DNA of 64,000 nucleotides. It comes from Andalucia godoyi (lineage: Eukaryota > Discoba > Jakobea > Jakobida > Andaluciidae). The notes under the pieces were generated by a model. It saw only the letters and a list, made by a program, of their open reading frames with translations. It was not told the origin of the DNA and searched no databases. The stretch's first letter is position 1. Every line of letters begins with the position of its first letter. Location: assembly GCA_009859145.1 (NCBI GenBank), contig VRVR01000010.1:1-64000 (forward strand). Direction: 5' to 3'. Position numbers and translations under genes: made by a program. Below are positions 7,554 to 17,011 of the stretch, one piece after another.

Positions 7554-10115
7554 TTAGTGCCTCGTGCGCGACAGGCGTCCATTCGCCTCTGACGAAGAAA
7601 ACGACGATGACGATGTTTGTGGAGGAACAGCAACGACACTGGAACGACGAGCAGCCTGTGCTGCTGACGGTGTCTTGCTTGCTGGCGCAGTGACTGCGCC
7701 AGCAGCATTTGGAATCGTCCGAGCACCTGGAAGCAACGGCTTCCCATGAAACGAGCTGTGTGAAGACATGCTACTAGCAGGAGTGCTGTTGACGGACCGA
7801 CTGGATGACGCACTCGATGAACCCCGTCGAGATGTGGTCAAAGCAGGGTCGCTGGCGCTCCCACTGGATGCTGTCGCAACGGAAGCTGCAGACGCCGTTC
7901 GGCCGGTCAGTCGTTTTCGCTTTCGATCGTACTCCAGTTCTGCTGAATAGATTTCCCGTTCATCGTCCTCCAGCTTTGCATCTTGTTTAGCAAAGGAACT
8001 GTCCGCTGACGACGAGTTTTGCAACGACTTGGCCAACAGTGCGACTTCCGGATCTTTGTCCATTGTCAGGAAAGAGACACGCTCATTGAACTTCGCAACA
8101 AGGTCCACATGCGCAGGAGGGCGAATAATGGTCTTCAGAAAGGGAATCATTTTCACGAAGCGGTAGCGAACGGCGTAAACGGGATCCTTTGCAAGATGGA
8201 GAACAGACTCCACAAATCGCTCACGAACATATTTGGAGGAATAAACTTTTGAGAAAGACTGCAGAACATCGAAAAATACAAGACGCTGGGAGAACGAGCG
8301 GCTTCGCGCAAAATCGGAGCCGCATAATCTTTCAAAGTATTCCCACCGCTTGGAGACATCCCGCAAGGCGTGCTTGAAGATCTGCGCAAACAAATTGCAC
8401 GAAGACTCGCGCAAAGGCCGGACACCCGTCAGCATATTCTTGTACACAATCGGCAACAGCTTCTCAAGCACAATGTCCGAGGGAAGCATCTTCAACAAAA
8501 TGACATCGCTGTCCGCTTCTTGCAGAGGTCCACAGAGCGCATCCGCCAATGCGCAGCGAAAGCGGAAATTGTTCCGGACAGCAGTGTTCCCTTCTGCCTG
8601 CAGCAAAGCCAGCGAGAAATCCCGAAGTATTCGAACACGAACTTCTTCGCTGGACACAAGCGTGGACGAAAAAATGCTCTGCAGCTTCGGAAAGAGGCTC
8701 ATTGTAACGCCTACAGGACAGGAATCGGTAATAAGACTGCACACAATGTCCTTCAAATACTGCGCTGACCGTTCGCAGCCAAGAGTCGCTGCAATGTCTG
8801 CAAGCGAGGAAGCAACGATCGCGCGAATTTCTTCTCTGGGATCTCCACACAATGTCACCAGTACCGAGTGCAAGTGCAGCGCAAATTTACGGGATCCAAC
8901 CACTCGAAGCAGCTTTGAGAACGACACAGCGCATCCCATTCGCACAGGGAGAACGTCCATCGCAGAAGAGCTCTGATAAAACTCCAGCAAAGCACGGATT
9001 TCCGCTTCATCCTGACACTCGGGGCCTACAAATCTGCAAAAATCGTGAAACGAACACTCTGTCAACGTCGAAGAGCACACACACGGACACGTTCGGCTGG
9101 ACATCAGTGGGCAAGAGACAGGCGCACAACAGCCACAGAACAGCGGACCACGACTTGCGTTGTGGGTCATGAATGGCACAACATTTGAAGTCGTTAAACG
9201 AGAAATAATTCTTGCCCGCACGCTCTTCTTCAAGTCGCCAAACAACGGATACAGCATAGAATACGAGGAAAGGGCTGCAGATCGCACGTCCTGCTCTTCG
9301 TCCACCAGCAACTCGTCAAGCTCTCTTGCAATCCGAGACGCAGTGCCATTTTGAACCGGAGACGAAGGCACCCCCGAAGGCTTGCTTGTTGACAACGGAA
9401 CAAAACAAGATCCAAGGTGTCGCATCCCATGAGCCATGCACAGGCGGACATCGGCATCCGTGTCCTGACACAGCGCCAGCGCACGATCCAATATTTGCGA
9501 TCTTGCGATGGCAGTGTCCACGCGCGAGCAAGAAAGGCACAGAACCGAAGCCGCAAGAACACGAGACCATGTAGTCTCAGAAACATTCGATTTGGAGATT
9601 CCAAACGGGATGACGACCTCCGTAATCAGTGTCGCAGTCATAACCCCGCATTCATGTGCCAGACAAGCATGCATGCAGAGGGTCCATTCCTTTGCAACTT
9701 CGTGGGACTTTGAGCTCATCATGGAGAGAAGAAAGGAAACAAACGGCCCAGAGATACACAGGGCAGGGAAGCATTGAATCAGTCCACGATAGCAGCGCGC
9801 CGCTTCTCTTTGAAAATCAGTGTCTCGTCCAGCCAGTGAAGAAACAACAATGTTGTGAATGGCGGCGAACAGATTGGATTGGACGGAAGACGATGACTGG
9901 GTTCTGTACATGCACCGAGTAAAATATTGCAGGGCTGCATTAATTTGAACCGAGTCCTTTTTCGACAGCAGCAATTTGATACGCTCCGTATCGTTCAACA
10001 TCGGATCAATCTCATAACGGGCAATCTCGTCTGCTGACTTGCTGCTTTTCGCAATCTTTTTAAATTCCTCTGCAGAATCCACAGAAAGCGAAAGCCAGTC
10101 CGAGTCGATCTCCAT
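7554..10115 (-). CDS. PPP4R4: HEAT-repeat protein, PP4 regulatory subunit 4 (PPP4R4)-like
   Basis: This 853-aa protein consists of helical HEAT-like repeats (about residues 20-690) followed by a basic, Ser/Thr/Ala-rich tail of about 160 aa. The N-terminal SADEIARYEIDPMLNDTERI corresponds to the EEIERLTVDEDLSDIER segment I recall for PPP4R4. The late HEAT segment RLVFFDVLQSFSKVYSSKYV, then HLAKDPVYAVR, also matches that family. PPP4R4 is a cytosolic partner of the protein phosphatase 4 catalytic subunit. A Cys-rich patch (around 9040-9130, with CGCC and CPCVC) is unusual for a HEAT protein. The start is the first ATG; 33 open codons upstream begin without ATG. Confidence 0.7.
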   Translation of the reverse strand: MEIDSDWLSLSVDSAEEFKKIAKSSKSADEIARYEIDPMLNDTERIKLLLSKKDSVQINAALQYFTRCMYRTQSSSSVQSNLFAAIHNIVVSSLAGRDTDFQREAARCYRGLIQCFPALCISGPFVSFLLSMMSSKSHEVAKEWTLCMHACLAHECGVMTATLITEVVIPFGISKSNVSETTWSRVLAASVLCLSCSRVDTAIARSQILDRALALCQDTDADVRLCMAHGMRHLGSCFVPLSTSKPSGVPSSPVQNGTASRIARELDELLVDEEQDVRSAALSSYSMLYPLFGDLKKSVRARIISRLTTSNVVPFMTHNASRGPLFCGCCAPVSCPLMSSRTCPCVCSSTLTECSFHDFCRFVGPECQDEAEIRALLEFYQSSSAMDVLPVRMGCAVSFSKLLRVVGSRKFALHLHSVLVTLCGDPREEIRAIVASSLADIAATLGCERSAQYLKDIVCSLITDSCPVGVTMSLFPKLQSIFSSTLVSSEEVRVRILRDFSLALLQAEGNTAVRNNFRFRCALADALCGPLQEADSDVILLKMLPSDIVLEKLLPIVYKNMLTGVRPLRESSCNLFAQIFKHALRDVSKRWEYFERLCGSDFARSRSFSQRLVFFDVLQSFSKVYSSKYVRERFVESVLHLAKDPVYAVRYRFVKMIPFLKTIIRPPAHVDLVAKFNERVSFLTMDKDPEVALLAKSLQNSSSADSSFAKQDAKLEDDEREIYSAELEYDRKRKRLTGRTASAASVATASSGSASDPALTTSRRGSSSASSSRSVNSTPASSMSSHSSFHGKPLLPGARTIPNAAGAVTAPASKTPSAAQAARRSSVVAVPPQTSSSSFSSSEANGRLSRTRH

Positions 10116-10457
10116 GATTGCGGGGTGACTGAAAAAATAGCCCCACTGCGCAGCACCAATTATATATAACACAAAAAGAGAGAAGAGAGGAGAAGAGAAG
10201 AGAAAATAGAACACCTGAATGGCGTTAGGAAACTTCAGTTTCCAGTTTCAGTGCACGCAATCTATGCACACTCCAACGCGCACGCACGCACGCACACAGC
10301 GGAGGCAATATGTATGTGTTTATAATATTTTTAAAAAGAAGAAACGTTCGAGCCAACAACGGAAAGAAGAAAATAAAAGAAAAAGAAGGAAAGAAGGAAA
10401 GAAGGGGAGAAGGGGAGAAGGGAGGAGAGAGAGAGAGGGGAGAAGGGGAGAAGGGAG

Positions 10458-10489
<32 letters not shown>

Positions 10490-10508
10490 GAGAGGAGAGG
10501 AGAGGAGG

Positions 10509-10547
<39 letters not shown>

Positions 10548-10823
10548 GGAAAAGAAAAGAAAAGAAAAGAGGAAGAACAACAACGGAAATGCGGAAGACT
10601 CCATGGTTTCAGACCCCTTTCAATGCGCTGCTCTTTTCCGATCGACTGTGGTCGACGTCAGCTTTATGCATTCGATCTTGTCTTGTTGTGAAAGCTTCAC
10701 AAGCAACAAGAAGCATTTGTCTGTTTCATTCTTATTCTTCAATATAAAAGACACGAGAAAAAAGGAAGAAACAAGAAGAAGAAAGAAGAAGAAGAAGAAG
10801 AAGAAGAAGAAGAAAGAAGAAGA
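10116..10823. other. Purine-rich intergenic region with GA and AAG tracts
   Basis: This is the spacer between divergent genes. From about 10345 to 10575 the plus strand is nearly all purine, with (ga)n blocks near 10429-10545. A second run, mainly (aag)n, covers about 10772-10823 and abuts the ATG at 10824. A unique stretch at 10580-10740 separates them. The long open frames here reflect the composition and are not genes. Confidence 0.7.
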
Positions 10824-11318
10824 ATGGGAAATGCACAGACTCGCTCGACATCGGTTCCAATCACCGTGTCTGAAGCTCCGGTAGATCTTTCGAAAGGCCA
10901 CTTTTCCGTTCGTGTGTCCGAGGAACTGTTTGGCACGGATGCGCCCGGGTCCCACATCCCACCCTCTGAAAAGGCACTTTTAGAAGAGGGATTCAAGCTG
11001 GGCGTGAATGCCATGCAGTCTTGGAAGCTTCGAGAAATGGACAAATTGAGCTTGTTTGCGGAGCGGCAGCGAGCCAGCTTGCAAAAGGAGCTTGAAGACT
11101 CTCGCGTGACTTCCACTTCCGAAAGACTTGATTCGTTGGAGCGAGCTCATCGCCGATCGCTGAGGAAAAAGGACGAGCAGTGTGAAGTCGAGAGACAGGA
11201 TGTGCTTGCGTGCTATCGTATGAATGGCATCGATGACCCTCTCAAGTGCACCAAGGCTGTTGAAGACTTGAAGACGTGTGCCGATCGTGCACGACATGCC
11301 TTTGTAGAGTCGTCATGA
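10824..11318 (+). CDS. MIC19: MICOS subunit MIC19/CHCHD3-like CHCH protein
   Basis: This 164-aa protein has a likely N-myristoylation start (MGNAQTRS), a central charged helical region (about 50-118), and a C-terminal CHCH domain with a twin CX9C motif: Cys120-Cys130 and Cys142-Cys152. This order, with a glycine-2 N-terminus, coiled coil and terminal CHCH, is that of MIC19/MIC25, intermembrane-space subunits of the MICOS complex. MICOS holds cristae junctions and links them to the outer-membrane sorting machinery. The paired cysteines would be oxidised by the Mia40 relay. The ATG directly follows an (aag)n tract. Another twin CX9C protein is possible, but the N-terminus argues for MIC19. Confidence 0.8.
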   Translation: MGNAQTRSTSVPITVSEAPVDLSKGHFSVRVSEELFGTDAPGSHIPPSEKALLEEGFKLGVNAMQSWKLREMDKLSLFAERQRASLQKELEDSRVTSTSERLDSLERAHRRSLRKKDEQCEVERQDVLACYRMNGIDDPLKCTKAVEDLKTCADRARHAFVESS

Positions 11319-11742
11319 GTCAGAATGGCTGTCAAATGCTCTGTGTTTAACTTTCCCTTGCACATGTTTCCCCTTTCCCCTTTTCCTTTCCTCCCCGTAA
11401 ACTGTCCTTTTTTCCCATTGCGTTCTGAAGATCACGTACGCTGCCGGCATCGCTGTCGCGCTAGAGAATGGTGCATTACAGAGAAGCTGGTTCTGGTTGG
11501 AGGACGTCGCGTTCCCTCTCCTTTTTTTCCCTCTCCTTTTTTCCCTCTCCTTTTGTTTTTGCCACTTATTTTTTTCTAATTGTTCTTTTTCTTCTTTTTT
11601 ATTTTAATTTAAATTTTTGGTTGGTGTTGTGGTTGTTGGTGCAGCAAGGGAGAGGGTGAACAAACCACGTCTTCTTCTTCAGTTTTCTCGCTTGTTTGAT
11701 ATTCCCCCTTTGGGCGACCCGTTTTAGCTCCTGTGAGGGCGA
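11319..11742. other. Pyrimidine-rich spacer
   Basis: No gene is seen. The plus strand is strongly pyrimidine-rich (11340-11400 and 11515-11620). It lies between the MIC19-like stop and the YbeY start. Confidence 0.6.
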
Positions 11743-12228
11743 ATGCTGCAGATTCTTACAAAGGGGAAACGAAATTTATGGAAGCCTCCGTTGTTTCCAT
11801 TCAGGCTTTCCGCGTTTCTTGATCAATGCAAGCGTGCAACTGCCGCGTGCAATGTTCCGGACGGATTCAAAGTGACGTTTGGGTTGTGCAGCCCGCGCGT
11901 CATGTTGGAGTACAATTCAAAATACAGGCATCGGTACAAACCGACTGACATTCTGTCGTTTCCTACCAGAGAACTGTACAGTGATGAAGACGGCCATGTC
12001 TCGGAGTTTTTGCAGGACGACCTTGGCACTGTGTTCCTCTGTCTGCCCTACGTCGAGAAGCAGCTGCGCATGCAAGAGGACCTGCACGATCGTGTCGACA
12101 AGCTGTTGATTCACGGCGTTCTGCATTTGAAGGGGTTTGACCACGAAAAGGACGACGACTGGAAAATCATGTCCGCAGAGGAAGAGAGAGCACTCGCACG
12201 ATTTTATGAAATACGCGGCGAACCTTAA
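11743..12228 (+). CDS. YBEY: Endoribonuclease YbeY, probably organellar
   Basis: This 161-aa single-domain metalloprotein carries the family signature HGVLHLKGFDH, in which His124, His128 and His134 bind zinc. The upstream family block NSKYRHRYKPTDILSFP and the DDLGTVFL segment are also present. YbeY is a bacterial-type rRNA-processing endoribonuclease; eukaryotic homologues act in mitochondria or plastids. The basic N-terminus (MLQILTKGKRNLWK) could act as a targeting sequence. Length is typical. The gene converges on arginyl-tRNA synthetase, and the two coding regions overlap by the 4 bp ttaa, which supplies both stop codons. Confidence 0.88.
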   Translation: MLQILTKGKRNLWKPPLFPFRLSAFLDQCKRATAACNVPDGFKVTFGLCSPRVMLEYNSKYRHRYKPTDILSFPTRELYSDEDGHVSEFLQDDLGTVFLCLPYVEKQLRMQEDLHDRVDKLLIHGVLHLKGFDHEKDDDWKIMSAEEERALARFYEIRGEP

Positions 12229-13964
12229 ATGCGATACAACGGAGTAATTCCCAGCAAGTAGAATGCCTTTCGGAGCGTCATGGCGGTCAGCTCGCAAAGC
12301 AGCAAGCGGCTGTCCTGCTTCTCGGAACCGACGATATGGCAATCCCGATAGAACGCGCTGAACTTGGTGGCGAGGCCATAGGCATACTCGCAAATCTTAT
12401 GAGGCATCAAGAGCTCCGCAGCTTCCAGAGTGGTGTCGCCGAATCGTAAAATATCCAAAGCAAGATCGACTTCTGAATCGTGTTCGAGATCGATGAGCGT
12501 CACCGCTTTCATTGCCTCAGTGTCCACCCCGGCCTTTCTCGCAACAGAAGAGATGCGTGCGTGCGCATACTCCAGGTACACCGCAGTGTTGCCCTTAAGA
12601 TCCAACATGCGATCGTACGAAAACATGTAGTCTGTAAGGCGGTTCGATTTCAAATCTGCGTATCTCACAGCCCCGTGTCCAATGATGCTGGCCATCTCAG
12701 ACAACTCCTGCTCAGACAAGCCAAGTTTGCTGTCGCCCTCCTCACGGGATTCCAGCTGCTTCTTCGCTCGCTCAACAGCCTCATCGAGGAGGTCGACAAG
12801 CCGGACAACGTCTCCGGAGCGAGTCTTCAGTCTCTTTCCATCTTCGCCAAGAACAACACCGAATCCAACGTGATCCACGCGGATCTTGTCCGTAATCCAG
12901 CCTGCAGCCTTTGCTGCATCAAAAACAAGCTCGAAATGCTCCCCCTGTCCAGAGTCCACGACGTAGATGATCCAATCCGCCTTTTGCTGGAAAATGCGGT
13001 ACCATATCGCAGTCATGTCCGTAGAGTCGTATGTGTAGCCACCGTCGGACTTGCGCACAATAAGAGGATAGCTCTTGATGGGACGGAAAATGCACTTGGC
13101 ACCTTGGTCATCCTGAACGAGGCCTTGATCCTCGAGAATTTTCAGAACGTTTGGAATATGCGGATTGTAGAACGATTCTCCCATTTCATCCAGCTTCACA
13201 TCAAGACGATTGTAGATCTTTTCAAACTCCATGCGCGAAATGTCGCAGATCATTTTCCAGGCCGTAAGGTTATTCTTGTCTCCGGACTGCAGAGCAACAA
13301 CTTCACCATGGGCACGGCCCTTGAATTCTTCGTCCTTGTCGAAGCGAGTCTTCGCTGCACGGTAGAATGCCTGCAAATCGGCAATTTTCGGCGGATTTTC
13401 AAGGAAATCTGGAAACTCTTCCTTGAGATAAGCAATCAACATTCCGAACTGCGTGCCCCAGTCTCCGACGTGGTTAATCCGGAGAACGTCATGCCCGAGA
13501 AACTCCAGCATGCGGCACAAAGACTCGCCGATAATCGTGGATCTCAAATGCCCAACATGCATTTCCTTTGCAATGTTCGGCGAAGAAAAGTCAATCACAA
13601 CTTTTCGCTTTGGAACCTCGGGAGGCTGGATGCCGGATTTTAGGACGTCGTTCAACCTTGCAGAAGTAAACTTCTTTGACAAGAACACGTTGATGAATCC
13701 GCTCTTGATGACTTCGACTTTCTCAAAAATGGCAGTGTCGAGGTTATCGGCAATCACTTGTGCAGTCGCCTGCGGTGATGCGGGTGCGCCCTCAACGCCT
13801 TTCAGCTGGCGGAAAATCTGCATTGCGCTGTTGCACTGGTAATGGCCAAAACGCGCGCTGCTGCACGGCGTAACAGCCGCTGCATAGTTCTGCGAAGGAA
13901 ACGCCTTTCCAATTGCGTTGGAAAACGCCGTTGCGACAACGGAGCCAATCGACGTTCGGGACAT
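12225..13964 (-). CDS. RARS1: Arginyl-tRNA synthetase
   Basis: This 579-aa class I synthetase charges tRNA-Arg. The N-terminal domain precedes a HIGH-type motif, HVGH (residues 136-139, in FSSPNIAKEMHVGHLRST). The block GGYTYDSTDMTAIWYR and the segment FGVVLGEDGKRLKTRSGD in the KMSKS region are typical of ArgRS. The C-terminal anticodon-binding domain ends in a tyrosine-arginine-isoleucine tail after an ITPLYR-type segment, as in the family. It is shorter than metazoan RARS1, lacking the N-terminal leucine-zipper extension. The start is the first ATG. With only one ArgRS gene in view, it may serve both cytosol and mitochondria, but this is inference. Confidence 0.93.
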   Translation of the reverse strand: MSRTSIGSVVATAFSNAIGKAFPSQNYAAAVTPCSSARFGHYQCNSAMQIFRQLKGVEGAPASPQATAQVIADNLDTAIFEKVEVIKSGFINVFLSKKFTSARLNDVLKSGIQPPEVPKRKVVIDFSSPNIAKEMHVGHLRSTIIGESLCRMLEFLGHDVLRINHVGDWGTQFGMLIAYLKEEFPDFLENPPKIADLQAFYRAAKTRFDKDEEFKGRAHGEVVALQSGDKNNLTAWKMICDISRMEFEKIYNRLDVKLDEMGESFYNPHIPNVLKILEDQGLVQDDQGAKCIFRPIKSYPLIVRKSDGGYTYDSTDMTAIWYRIFQQKADWIIYVVDSGQGEHFELVFDAAKAAGWITDKIRVDHVGFGVVLGEDGKRLKTRSGDVVRLVDLLDEAVERAKKQLESREEGDSKLGLSEQELSEMASIIGHGAVRYADLKSNRLTDYMFSYDRMLDLKGNTAVYLEYAHARISSVARKAGVDTEAMKAVTLIDLEHDSEVDLALDILRFGDTTLEAAELLMPHKICEYAYGLATKFSAFYRDCHIVGSEKQDSRLLLCELTAMTLRKAFYLLGITPLYRI

Positions 13965-14233
13965 TGGCGAGAATATAGGAATGATTCGGCACAGAGCGAG
14001 AGAGAAAGAGAGGAAACAACGAGGAGAACAACGAACGACTTGGTAGATTGTTCCCAAGAAGAATCCGCGATTTTCCGAAATCCAGGCGAATGAATCGATG
14101 TGAAGATCGTCAATGACAGCAGACTCATCTGGAGCAGGTGTGTCACAGGCTCGCTGACATTCGCAGAACCAAGAAGAAGCAGTTTAATGCTTTCTTTTTT
14201 AATTTAAATCTAGTTTTTTTTTTTGTTTTTTTT

Positions 14234-14270
14234 TTGCTTTTGCTTTTGCTTTTGCTTTTGCTTTTGTTTT
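14234..14270 (+). repeat. (TTTTGC)n microsatellite
   Basis: Five to six tandem ttttgc units lie in a T-rich tract inside the 396-bp divergent spacer between RARS1 (minus) and the uridine kinase gene (plus). Confidence 0.85.
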
Positions 14271-14361
14271 GTTTGTTTGTGTATTTCGTTTCCTTTCCAA
14301 GAAGACTGCGTTGCTAGCTTGTTTGCTTCTTTTTCTGTACAGGCTGCCCACTGCATTGTAA

Positions 14362-15230
14362 ATGTCCATTGTCCACGATAACACTGCTTCGAGCGTCCGT
14401 CATCCGTTTATCATCGGTGTTGCAGGTGGCACTGCTTCTGGAAAGACAACCGGTATGTGACTTTGTTGATTGGCTGATTGATCTCGTTCTTTGCTGCTAT
14501 TTTGCCCTCCTCCTCCTCCTCCTCCTCCTCTTCGTGTGTACTTGCGTGTTCTCTGACTGTTTAAAATGCCGCGTCGCGCTTCTGCTGATTAGTCTGTCGC
14601 AAAATTGAGCAGCAACTCGGAGCAAAGAGAGTCGTCATGTTGTCGATGGATTCATTCTACCGCAACTTGACGGAGGAGGAAAAGGCGAATGTCGTGTCGC
14701 ATGATTTTGACCACCCAAATGCTTTCGAGTTTGACTTGCTTGTGCAAACTCTTCGCTGTTTGAGTCGTGGCGAGTCTGTGGATATTCCGGTCTACAATTT
14801 CGTGATGCATGCTCGGGAACAGGACAAGAAGATCCGTATTGAGGCAGGCTCTGCGGATGTTGTCGTCGTGGAAGGCATTCTCACGTTCTTCAGCGAAGAG
14901 CTCCGAAACTGCTTTGACATGAAGATCTATGTCCACACAGATGCCGATGAGCGATTGATTCGCAGAATTCGGCGGGACATCGCTGAACGTGGCCGCTCGC
15001 TGGAGTCTGTTCTTCATCAGTACGAAAAGTTCGTCAAGCCGGCTTTCGACGAATTCATTGAACCCTCCAGAAAGTATGCAGATTTGATCATCCCTCGTGG
15101 CGGAACGAACACCGTCGCAATCAATCTTATTCTTGAGCACATTAACAGGAAGCTGCAGGACGCCCAGCTGCGAAATGGGGATGCCAAACGGTGTGATCAG
15201 TGTGGAAATATCGTTGACAGTGATGCGTAG
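14362..15230 (+). CDS. UCK: Uridine/cytidine kinase, one intron
   Basis: The enzyme phosphorylates uridine and cytidine to UMP and CMP in pyrimidine salvage. Exon 1 is 14362-14452, the intron 14453-14592 (140 nt, GTATGT donor, TGATTAG acceptor), and exon 2 is 14593-15230. Splicing joins GKTT to VCRKIEQQLGAKRVVMLSMD and gives a 242-aa protein. The P-loop GGTASGKTT spans residues 22-30. SMDSFYR, FDHPNAFEFDLL, VVVEGIL and the lid RRIRRDIAERGRS are all family motifs. The intron sits inside the P-loop codon for Val31, so a start at a later ATG would lose the nucleotide-binding site. The intron contains a (cct)n tract. There is no C-terminal phosphoribosyltransferase domain. Confidence 0.93.
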
Positions 15231-15829
15231 GCAACATCCTTTGTCGCTGATGTATGTGCTGCAACGCCCTTGCAAGAATTGGTCGACTGCGTTCGTCTCG
15301 TTTGTGTTTTTTTGCGCCGCGTTGTGTGTTCCTTGTGTCCACAAATGTTGATATGCCGTCGCCGTTTGCCGTCTCGCTTGAGATTGGACTGTGTAAAGAA
15401 ATGAATACTTTCCTTGTTGCCGTCCTACCCAAGATTTCTTGGAAGTACACCCTCCAAAGGCATTCTTTGCTGACGTGAATTATAGTTGCTATTTACAATA
15501 ATAAATAAGAAAAGATAGCTACGGCAGAAAGAGGTAGGCGACAGCGAACAGCGTGTTGAGCTGCAGATTGTGTTACCGGTATTATTTTTGCAGGTACTGT
15601 AACCGCTGTAGCCGTGGTATTTAAAAAGAGTGGTTTGGCGTTAAGTGTACGCTGTCCGAGGTGGTGTTTCTTCGCAGGACGCAAAGGTCGAACGCTGTAT
15701 GTGCTGTTCGTCTGTGCGACATTGGGCTCTTCTTTTCTTTTTTATCATTATTTCTTCTTTTTTATTATTATTATACATATATCTTCTGTGTGCAAGAGGG
15801 TCGTTGTTTTCTTTTGTCAACATTCACAG
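15231..15829. other. Intergenic region
   Basis: I see no gene in this roughly 600-bp spacer. It becomes T-rich at 15730-15785, before the ATP synthase delta start, and ends with cattcacag immediately in front of the ATG, which resembles a 3' splice site. Confidence 0.5.
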
Positions 15830-16312
15830 ATGTTTTCGCGTGTTCGCCCCTTCCTTCGTGCCGCCGAAGCAGCCACAGAAGCCGTCGGTACTGCCAACAA
15901 GCTTACCCTCAACTTCATGCTTCCCCACGAACCGGTTCTTCCGCTGAAGTCCAAGGTCGAGCTTGTGACGATCCCCGGAACTTCTGGAGTGTTTGGAGTT
16001 ATGCCGAACCACGTCCCAACGATTGCCCAGCTCAAGCCGGGTGTTGTGACCGTCCAGTTTTCTGCAGACAAGACCGAGGATTACTTTGTCTCGGGAGGCT
16101 TTGCGTGGATCCGCCCGGACTCCTCTCTTGACATCACAGCAGGAGAGGCAGTCAAGCTTGCAGATGTTGATGTGGAAGCCGTCAAGAAGGGACTCACCCA
16201 GGCCCAACAAGAAACGACCTCTGCACAGAGTGATGTTGACAAGGCCCGCGCCCAGATCCACGTCGAGGTCTACGAGGCTCTTGCCGCTGCACTGAACATT
16301 CCGCGTGCTTGA
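15830..16312 (+). CDS. ATP5F1D: Mitochondrial ATP synthase F1 subunit delta
   Basis: This 160-aa protein is homologous to bacterial F1 epsilon. The start MFSRVRPFLRAAEAAT is a plausible mitochondrial presequence. The beta-sandwich domain follows, with LTLNFMLPHEPVL, the conserved TIPGTSGVFGVMPNHVPTI block, GVVTV and the YFVSGGFAWI segment. The C-terminal helical hairpin (AEAVKLADVDVEAVKKG onward) ends the protein. In the F1Fo complex this subunit is part of the central rotor stalk. Length is normal. An upstream in-frame extension exists but encodes hydrophobic, T-rich sequence and is rejected. Confidence 0.93.
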   Translation: MFSRVRPFLRAAEAATEAVGTANKLTLNFMLPHEPVLPLKSKVELVTIPGTSGVFGVMPNHVPTIAQLKPGVVTVQFSADKTEDYFVSGGFAWIRPDSSLDITAGEAVKLADVDVEAVKKGLTQAQQETTSAQSDVDKARAQIHVEVYEALAAALNIPRA

Positions 16313-16392
16313 ATCCACCCGCTTGTGTTTTCTTTTTTCCTTTCTCCTCGAGTTTGCGTGTTTTTCCACCACGTTAAATTCTCTTCAATATC

Positions 16393-16394
<2 letters not shown>

Positions 16395-16467
<73 letters not shown>
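16395..16467. repeat. (CT)n microsatellite
   Basis: About 36 uninterrupted ct units lie between the ATP synthase delta stop and the UBL5 stop. Confidence 0.98.
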
Positions 16468-16470
<3 letters not shown>

Positions 16471-16572
16471 TTAGGGAAATATGATTTAAAACTTTGTATA
16501 TTTTACATGGCTCAACGTAGACAGGCAAGGACATTATTTCACAGGCGTCGTCGATCAAAAAATTAATGGCAA

Positions 16573-17011
16573 TCACGTATAGTACAGTTCCAGCGCAGTA
16601 CCATCATGGATCTCATCTACAACACCAGTACGACCATCTCAACAGATCAGTATGTTTGGGAGACAAGGGAAGAGAGACCAGAATGCTTCTCGCGGGAGGA
16701 AAGAAACTGACACGACGACATACAGTCTTCCAGCGCTACAGGATCCTTGAGAATCGAGCTGCCCTTTTGCAGACGCAATCGGTCCGCTCGTGAACCAATC
16801 ATGACTGCAAGAACGCGTTTCAGATCATCAACACTGTCGTCAGGACTTTGGCCATCGCAAAAACAAAACAAAAAAACAAAAAAAGAGAATTAGAAGAAAA
16901 AAACGGCGGGGATGAGTATTTCTTCAAACATCGTTCTTCTTTGGGAACAACATACTTGCACTTGACACGAATTTTCTTGCCGAACCGGTCGTTCACCAGC
17001 ACTTCTAGCAT
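16573..17011 (-). CDS. UBL5: Ubiquitin-like protein UBL5/Hub1, two introns
   Basis: Exons on the minus strand are 16956-17011, 16724-16845 and 16573-16616; introns are 110 nt (16846-16955) and 107 nt (16617-16723). Both introns have GTATGT donors, and their acceptors end CAAAG and TGTAG. The spliced product is exactly 73 aa, the usual UBL5 length. It begins MLEVLVNDRFGKKIRVKCNP and ends EDYEIHDGTALELYYT, with the Tyr-Tyr and one further residue that UBL5 has in place of Gly-Gly. UBL5/Hub1 binds the spliceosomal protein Snu66 non-covalently and promotes use of weak 5' splice sites. This is the most intron-dense gene in the window. An acceptor-like cccgacag lies six bases before the ATG. Confidence 0.93.

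Noticed and set aside
10219-10884. 221-codon Arg/Glu/Lys-rich open frame
   Set aside because: It is produced by the purine-rich GA and AAG tracts and overlaps the MIC19-like start in another frame.
12480-13643. 387-codon open frame on the plus strand
   Set aside because: It is antisense to RARS1, which has all family motifs; the plus-strand product has none.
14637-15230. Uridine kinase starting at the ATG at 14637
   Set aside because: This start would lose the P-loop; exon 1 at 14362-14452 restores it with good splice signals.
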